Positions 58,665-64,000 of a stretch of DNA of 64,000 nucleotides are shown here, piece after piece. Below the pieces are notes generated by a model. The model saw only the letters and a list, made by a program, of their open reading frames with translations, was not told where the DNA came from and ran no database searches. The stretch's first letter is position 1; the number at the start of each line of letters is the position of its first letter. A program made the position numbers and the translations under genes. Source of the DNA: Streptomyces sp. CB02980 (GTDB lineage: Bacteria > Actinomycetota > Actinomycetes > Streptomycetales > Streptomycetaceae); assembly GCF_014451325.2 (NCBI RefSeq), contig NZ_JACSCH020000024.1:29221-93220 (forward strand), written 5' to 3'.

Positions 58665-59397
58665 TCACCCCCAGCCGACCCACCGGGCTGGCACGCCCGG
58701 ATCTCAATGGCTCCCAAGGTCGTAAGCGTCACCATTACCCTTGCCAAGCGGGCACCTGAGAGCGACAGGCAGCCATAACCCGACCCGGAGGGTCGTGGGA
58801 CGCGTTCCGGAGCCCCGGGGTGTCAGTGGATGCGGTGATGACGGTTAGTACGGCCACCGGGAGCATGATCTCCCGAATCCGAGACAGCTGCTCTCCGGTA
58901 ACCCGGCCTGTGACGCCGGGCTGCTTGCTGTGTGACCGACGTACCGTGGTGCACCACGGACAGACGGCTCGTCCTCGGGCAACTCGTGCGCTGCCATTGG
59001 GCGGACCGCGCCGGGTCTCTCGTCCTTCTGCCTCATACATGAACAACGCCGCGTCGGGATGTAGGTAGCGCGCAGGACCTCCCGCGGTGGTTCCGTTGCT
59101 GTGCCGGGCACCGAACGACGCACTATTCAGCTCTGCTGGAGTCCTGTACGGCCCTGCTCGGCGGGCCGACCAGGCCCGCAACCGGCTCAGGCGCGGATTC
59201 CGAGGCGGCAGGGCGTCGTCCCGGCGCACCTCGCGCCTGCCTCTCCCTCCCGATGAACTGCCGCCGCGATCAGTTGAGAGGAAGCTTGCAGACTGGCTGC
59301 TCGACGGCCCCCCGCATGAGCCGGGCGGACGGAACTGCCGTTCCCCCGCGAGCAGGGCGCCGTAGTAGAACTGTGTGCCCTGCAATCCCCAGGGCAG
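58665..59397. other. Intergenic region without a supported gene
   Basis: These 733 bases follow the transposase remnant. Short open frames exist on both strands, but none has a supporting motif, start signal or consistent codon use. No tRNA-like fold was seen. Confidence 0.4.
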
Positions 59398-59583
59398 TCA
59401 CCGGCCCTTCTTGTTGAACCATCCGAGCGACTGGCCGACGGACGCGCCGATAACGAGGATGCCGAGAGGAACGATCGTGAACCAGGTGGCATCGGCTTTC
59501 ATGGCCGCGAGCAGGGCGGTGGCGCCGAGGGCAAGCGCCAGGAGTACGAGCATGCCCAGAAGGACACGAATCTTGGAAACCAA
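59398..59583 (-). CDS. Small membrane protein
   Basis: The protein has 61 residues. It has two hydrophobic segments: VLLGMLVLLALALGATALLAA (7-27) and WFTIVPLGILVIGASVGQSL (34-53), then a basic tail WFNKKGR. A two-helix hairpin membrane protein is expected. GGGAG lies about 5 bases before the ATG. The function is unknown. Confidence 0.65.
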   Translation of the reverse strand: MVSKIRVLLGMLVLLALALGATALLAAMKADATWFTIVPLGILVIGASVGQSLGWFNKKGR

Positions 59584-59921
59584 CGGAGTACTCTCCCATG
59601 TTCAGCCAGGCTCGATTGACCAGACAGCATTCGCTACCCGCTGGACAGCTGTCGACGGTTGCCCAGTAGGGAGGCAGCAAGCTCCCCGGCGTGGCGCCAC
59701 GGCTCCGTCTGGAAGCTCAGAGGGCGAGTCTCTCAACGCTGCTCTCCGGAAGCATCAGTAGAACTACGTAATCGAATACGCAGCTTCACCGACCGGAGCG
59801 GGGCAAAGCAGCGGCCAGCAGTACATGTGAGGTTGCCCGGCCGGCTGCCGACCCGCACGACCACATCCCACGTCCAAGCAGGTCACGGGCCATGGGTCAC
59901 CGGATTCCGACGCCGGCACCC

Positions 59922-60011
59922 CTCCTAGTACTCCAGCAGCGTTTCGCTGTTCCTACTGGTCAGGGGCCTGATCTTGAGTGTAGTGGTCCGGTGTTTCATC
60001 GGGTGGGGGAT
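59922..60011 (+). repeat. Left terminal inverted repeat of the IS701-type element
   Basis: Pairs with 61411-61500 with five mismatches in 90 bases, starting CTCCTAGTACTCCAGCAGCG. Confidence 0.85.
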
Positions 60012-60080
60012 CGCTTTGGACTCGTCATCCGAAGGATGGGTTTATGCGGGTGGGTTGCTGACGGCGGGAAGGGTCCAGGC

Positions 60081-61475
60081 GTGACCGAGGATCTTGGAAC
60101 TGGGCTGTGGGTGGCGGAACTTGAAGAGCTGTTCCTGCGGGTGGGGGGCCGGTTCTCACGTGTCGAACCGCGGCGGCGAATGCGCGACTACGTGCGAGGG
60201 CTATTGGGTCCGGTCGGCCGGAAGAACGGCTGGCAACTCGCGGAATTCGCAGGTCACGCGACGCCGGACGGGCTGCAGCGGCTCCCGACCGGGACCCGGT
60301 GGGATCCCGAGGAGATCCGCGATGACCTGCAGGCGTATGTGGCAGAGCGGCTGGGCCGCCCGGACGGCGTCCTGATCATCGACGGCACCGGTTTCCTCAA
60401 GAAGGGCACCACTTCGGCTGGGGTGCAGCGGCAGTACTCCGGCACCGCCGGCCGCACCGAGAACTGTCAGATCGGCGTCTTCGCCGCCTCTGCCTCAACC
60501 AAGGGGCGGGCGCTGGTGGACCGGGAGCTCTACGTGCCCAAGTTCTGGACCGGCGATGCGGATCGCTGCCGCGCGGCCAAGATTCCCGAAGACCACACCT
60601 TCGCGACCAAGGGTGAGCTCGCCCGGCGTCTGGTGCTGCGTGCACTGGCCTCTGACCTGCCCATCGCATGGGTGGCCGCCGATTGTGCCTACGGTCAGGA
60701 TGGGGATTCCGCCGGATGCTGGAGGAAGCCGGCGTCGGTTATGTGCTGGCCGTGCCGAAATCGCAGCAGGTCAAGTCGCTGGCCAGAATCTGGCGCATCG
60801 ACCAGCTGACCAGCGAGGCGCCCCACGACGCCTGGCAGCGACTGTCAGCCGGGGACGGCACCAAGGGCCCACGCATCTACGACTGGGCTTCCGCGAAGTT
60901 GCCGGTCATCGACTTCTTCGACGGCGATGAGCGCACCCACCGCCGGTGGGTACTGGCCCGCCGCAGCATCAAGAGGCCAGACGAGATTGCCTACTACCTG
61001 GCCTACGCGCCCACCGGCACCACGGTTGCCGAGCTGGTTCGCATCGCCGGCTCACGCTGGGCGATCGAGGAGTGCTTCCAGGCCGCGAAAAGCGAGTGCG
61101 GCCTGGGCGAGTACGAGGTCCGCCGCTACCCGGGCTGGTACCGGCACATCACCCTGGCGATGCTCGCTCACGCTTTCCTCGCCGCGATGGCCGCCGCAGC
61201 GGTCGAAAGGGGGGCCGAAGAAACGGTTCCGGTCTCCTCGCGCCCCTCACCGTGGCAGAAATCCGAAGGCTCCTGGCAACTTGCCATCCCTCGCCAACAC
61301 CCCAACGAAATCGCCGTGTTCATCCCTGAACTGGTCCCGATGGCGACGCCGCCATCAAGCCCTCGCCCACCACTACCTCCGCCAGACCCGCATACAGCAC
61401 GAGTCCGGCAATCCCCCACCCGATGAAACACCGCACCACAACACTCAAGATCAGGCCCCTGACCAGCAGGAATAG
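60081..61475 (+). pseudogene. IS701-family transposase, frameshifted
   Basis: Starts at GTG 60081 (VTEDLGTGLWVAELEELF). The first frame runs to near 60700 (LIIDGTGFLKKGTTSAGVQRQYSGTAGR; ADCAYGQDG). Loss of one base after CAGGATGGG moves the rest to another frame (RRMLEEAGVGYVLAVPKSQQ...RWAIEECFQAAKSECGLGEYEVRRYPGWYRHITLAMLAHAFL). At the C-terminus the frame shifts again near 61210 before SRWRRRHQALAHHYLRQTR. The catalytic DDE core is otherwise conserved, so decay is recent. Confidence 0.85.
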
Positions 61476-61500
61476 CGAAACGCTGCTGGAGTACCAGGAG
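61411..61500 (-). repeat. Right terminal inverted repeat of the IS701-type element
   Basis: Reverse complement of the left end with five differences; the transposase frame ends inside it. Confidence 0.85.
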
Positions 61501-61704
61501 GTACAGGCAACCGAGGAAGAACTGGCGGTGGGGGCACTGTCCGTCGGCGGCCAGGGTCACGAACAGGGAGCCGAAGGCTGGGCGTGTTGCGAGGATGTCC
61601 CAGTCCTGGGAGACCGGGGGCTGCGCTCCGGGCGCATAGGCCCAGGCGGTCATCTCCGCAGGCGTTGGATTGGCTACATCTTCGGAGGCGGGTTCTGGGC
61701 GCAC
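61501..61704 (-). pseudogene. Gene fragment trapped between two insertion sequences
   Basis: The minus strand reads RPEPASEDVANPTPAEMTAWAYAPGA...FGSLFVTLAADGQCPHRQFFLGCLY and then runs into the IS701-type end. The start side is cut by the IS630 remnant. It looks like part of a hypothetical Streptomyces protein with a HEAT- or immunity-like appearance that I cannot name. Both ends are missing. Confidence 0.5.
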
Positions 61705-61794
61705 GGCGCCTATACAAGCGCAGCAAACTGATCGCTTCCAGTGGCGCGCTCATCCGGGGGGGACGGCGGGGCGGCCGCTGACCGTGGTTCTCCA

Positions 61795-62230
61795 GGTCGT
61801 CCATGCCGAAACCAAGGCCCGTGCCGGCGAGGCAGCCGCCGACCACGTGCGGCCGGTACTGGATCTGTTTGAGTCGGCGCTTCACGGCCCGGGCGATCTG
61901 GTCGAGGTCCGCCGCGGCGAGGTTGCCGATGTCGCGGCGGACCACCGACCAGACGCCCTCCTGCGGGTTGAGGTCGGGTGCGTAAGGGGGCAGCTGGAAC
62001 ACATTGAGCCACTCGGCGTTCGCGTCGATGAACTCCCGCATGCCGGCCGTGAGGTGCAGGTGGACGTTGTCCCAGACAAGCACGATCGGGCCGCCGAGCT
62101 GGAGGCGGGCGCGGACGATCAGGTCGCGGAAGTCGCGCCAGCCGAAGCCCTTCGGTTCGTCCTTCCGGCCCCGGTTCTCGCGGATCGTGTAGATCAGCCG
62201 GGACCTCTTGCCGGGTTTGTAGCAGGCCAT
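61795..62230 (-). pseudogene. IS630-family transposase, C-terminal half
   Basis: MACYKPGKRSRLIYTIRENRG...GPIVLVWDNVHLHLTAGMREFID and FQLPPYAPDLNPQEGVWSVVRRDIGNL carry the last two acidic residues of the DDE site of IS630 transposases. The N-terminal half is missing, cut at 62228-62230 where another element begins. Confidence 0.85.
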
Positions 62231-62936
62231 GCCGTGGCAGACGGTCTATGGGCTCTTCCGCCGTTGGCAACGCAATGGTGTCTGGTCAGCGGTGTTGACC
62301 GGGCTGCAGGCCCGGGCGGACGCGGCCGGGCTGATCACCTGGGACGTGAACGTCGACTCCACGATCTGCCGGGCCCACCAGCACGCGGCCGGTGCCCGGC
62401 GCGACGGCCAGACCCAGAAGGAACCGCCTGGCGGCCGCCAGGACGAACCCGACGACCACGGCCTGGGCCGGTCCCGCGGCGGCTGGACCACGAAGATTCA
62501 TCTGGCCTGCGAACAAGGACAGAAGCCGCTATCACTGCTGGTCACAGCCGGTCAGCAGGGAGACAGCCCGCAGTTCACAGCCGTTCTGGAAGCCATCCGG
62601 GTCCCTCGCCTCGGACTGGGCCGGCCACGGGTTCGTCCACTGCGGGTCCGTGGCGACAAGGCGTACTCATCGCGCGCGAACCGTGCCTATCTGCGTCGAC
62701 GGGGAATCCGCTGCACGATCCCGGAACCTGCCGATCAGGCCGGCCACCGCAAGCGCCGGGGCACGGTCGGCGGGCGGCCTCCGGCCTTCGACCGTGAGGA
62801 CTACAAGGCTCGGCATGCGGTCGAGTGCGGCATCAACCGGCTGAAGCGGAACCGGGCGGTGGCCACCCGGTTCGACAAACTCGCGGTCCGCTTCGAAGCA
62901 ACCGTCCTCATCGCCGCGATCAACGAATGGCTGTGA
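62229..62936 (+). pseudogene. IS5-family transposase lacking its N-terminus
   Basis: The frame codes PWQTVYGLFRRWQRNGVW...ITWDVNVDSTICRAHQHAAGARRDGQ...GGWTTKIHLACEQG...VRGDKAYSSRANRAYLRRRGI...HAVECGINRLKRNRAVATRFDKLAVRFEATV, to its natural end. About 60 N-terminal residues that should precede PWQTVYG are absent. The break coincides with the IS630 fragment, so one element jumped into or recombined with the other. The catalytic region is otherwise intact. Confidence 0.85.
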
Positions 62937-63009
62937 CCTGCCGGGAGTGTCGGTCCCGCATGCCATTCTGGCCGCAATCAGGTCAGCGGGTTGAGGGGAG
63001 ACAGGGCCG

Positions 63010-63339
63010 ATGGGGGCTGCGTACTACCGGGCCGAGAGTGAGAGCGGCGACCACATCGAGGACCCGTCCGAGGACGCACTGTTCATGCTGATCGATAACC
63101 TCAACAACTCGGACAACACCTCCGTCGTCATCCAGCCCGACGAGGACGACCCGGCCTGGTTCACCTCGGTCGCGGTCCTGGACGAGGGCGGCTACGAGGT
63201 CGTCCGCCGCGACACCACCCGCCGCGAACACGACGTCGCCACCGAGACCAGCATCGACCAGATCGCCCGTGACCTCACGATCTGGATGGCCGCCCGCGAC
63301 TTCCCTGGACGACCCACCCAGCACACCCGCAACTTCTAA
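63010..63339 (+). CDS. Acidic protein of unknown function
   Basis: The protein has 109 residues. ATG at 63010 is preceded by GAGGGGAG. It is acidic (SGDHIEDPSEDALFMLID, QPDEDDPAWFTSVAVL) with a conserved-looking core GGYEVVRRDTTRREHDV and IDQIARDLTIWMAARD. Small acidic proteins like this are frequent among immunity proteins of polymorphic toxins, but no toxin gene is adjacent and I do not recognise the family. It sits just beyond the IS pile-up. Confidence 0.65.
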   Translation: MGAAYYRAESESGDHIEDPSEDALFMLIDNLNNSDNTSVVIQPDEDDPAWFTSVAVLDEGGYEVVRRDTTRREHDVATETSIDQIARDLTIWMAARDFPGRPTQHTRNF

Positions 63340-63500
63340 AACACGCCCTAGCGGTCCTGCGGCCCGGAGTGGACTGGGAAGCGGTGCGTACCGTGGCCGC
63401 GGGGCGTCGCTCGCCGCTCGCGGCCTCGCGCCGGTCGCCCCGGAGTGGGATGTGACCTGGCAGAGGTGGCGTAGGTGCCGCGCTGTCGAAGTCCAGCCGG

Positions 63501-64000
63501 TCAGCCCGCCGTCCACGGGCGGAGTTTGTCGGGGTTGCGCACTGCCCAGATGTGCGTGATCCGGTCGTCCGCGACGTCGAACGCGTACACGGCCACGGTG
63601 ACGCCTTCGTGCTCGATCACCAGGCCGGCCCGGCTGTTGACCGTGCGCTCTAGGACCGTCAGGCCGCCGGACGCCCGGGCGGCGAGGTCGGTAAGGTAGC
63701 GCGCGATCCCTTCGCCGCCCTCGATCGGGTGGAGCGCGGCGGCGACCACGCCGCCGCCATCCGCCGTGAACGTCGCGCCGGGGGCGAGGAGTCTGACGAG
63801 GGCGTTGATGTCCTGCGCGTCCCACGCCTGCTTGAAGTCCCTGACGAGGCCCGCCTGGTGGGCTGCCGGGGCCGCAGGGGGCAGGGAGGCGCGGACGCGG
63901 CGCCGGGCGGAGGAGGCCAGTTCGCGGCATGCCGCCGGGGTGCGGCCGGTGATCCCGGCGATCTCGGCGAACGGGTAGCCGAAGACATCGTGCAGGATGA
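63501..64000 (-). CDS. SigJ-type ECF sigma factor, C-terminal part
   Basis: The gene starts beyond the right edge; 166 codons are visible. ILHDVFGYPFAEIAGITGRTPAACRELASSARRRVRA is the end of sigma region 4, with its helix-turn-helix. It is followed by a SnoaL-like domain: VRDFKQAWDAQDINALVRLLAPGATFTADGGG...RITHIWAVRNPDKL. This fusion is typical of ECF41/SigJ sigma factors, in which the SnoaL domain controls sigma activity in place of an anti-sigma factor. The usual partner gene would lie outside the window. Confidence 0.9.
   Translation of the reverse strand, partial: ILHDVFGYPFAEIAGITGRTPAACRELASSARRRVRASLPPAAPAAHQAGLVRDFKQAWDAQDINALVRLLAPGATFTADGGGVVAAALHPIEGGEGIARYLTDLAARASGGLTVLERTVNSRAGLVIEHEGVTVAVYAFDVADDRITHIWAVRNPDKLRPWTAG

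Larger units (their letters stand above)
59922..61500. mobile_element. IS701-family insertion sequence with about 90-base inverted ends
   Basis: The left end (59922-60011) and the reverse complement of the right end (61411-61500) agree at 85 of 90 positions. Between them lies one transposase gene in the forward direction with frameshifts. The element is 1579 bases long. The ends are unusually long for IS701. It is inactive by itself because the transposase is broken. Confidence 0.8.

Noticed and set aside
60081..61475. Programmed frameshift in the IS701-type transposase
   Set aside because: The site lacks a slippery heptamer, a second shift occurs later, and IS701 elements normally use a single frame. 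Decay is the simpler explanation.
1..64000. CRISPR arrays, tRNA and rRNA genes
   Set aside because: No regularly spaced direct repeats with unique spacers, no cloverleaf with a TTCGA arm and no rRNA signature were seen.

Overview
The window is chromosomal DNA of a Streptomyces or close actinomycete relative. Evidence seen directly: very high GC, strong G/C bias at third codon positions, many GTG and TTG starts, AGGAGG-like ribosome sites, ATGA/GTGA stop-start overlaps, and proteins typical of the genus (group 1h hydrogenase, DUF5947/DUF6084/DUF6893, NHL and FG-GAP secreted propellers, SigJ-type sigma factor). No rRNA, tRNA, CRISPR array or phage module was seen.

Layout. 1-22 kb holds mixed single genes: the end of a lysyl-oxidase-type secreted protein, a small Cys-bounded alpha-hairpin protein (512-769), a GNAT enzyme, a DUF4157 protein, an NHL propeller, a CBS-pair protein and an M20 hydrolase. 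Next comes a minus-strand set of a YbdK-type carboxylate-amine ligase, an asparagine-synthase-like amidotransferase of the N-acetylglutaminylglutamine type and an S9 peptidase, divergent from a class II glutamine amidotransferase. A DJ-1/PfpI gene then faces a MocR regulator across one inverted repeat, followed by a zinc-ribbon protein, a large peptidoglycan amidase and a lipoprotein. 22-31 kb carries an XRE/P-loop/32-residue-repeat fusion protein, a secreted FG-GAP protein and a group of small stress-type proteins.

31.6-46.5 kb is the core of the window: an uninterrupted plus-strand set for a high-affinity, oxygen-tolerant group 1h [NiFe]-hydrogenase. Its order is hypX, hhyS, hhyL, a NifU-like gene, DUF5947, DUF6084, a 465-residue unknown, the endopeptidase gene, DUF6893, hypA, hypB, hypF, hypC, hypD, hypE. 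HypX would supply the active-site CO in air. HypF/HypE make the cyanide groups and HypC/HypD assemble the Fe(CN)2CO unit. HypA/HypB insert nickel and the protease trims the HhyL tail. Most junctions overlap by 4 bases, so translation is probably coupled.

46.5-64 kb is accessory DNA: an SOS-associated peptidase (SRAP) gene and its broken copy, a second Cys-bounded alpha-hairpin gene, a TetR-controlled operon (CoA-transferase, MFS transporter, amidase) and many insertion-sequence remains (ISL3, IS5, IS701, IS630). The remains are stacked head to tail between 56.5 and 63 kb. The window ends inside a SigJ-type ECF sigma factor gene.
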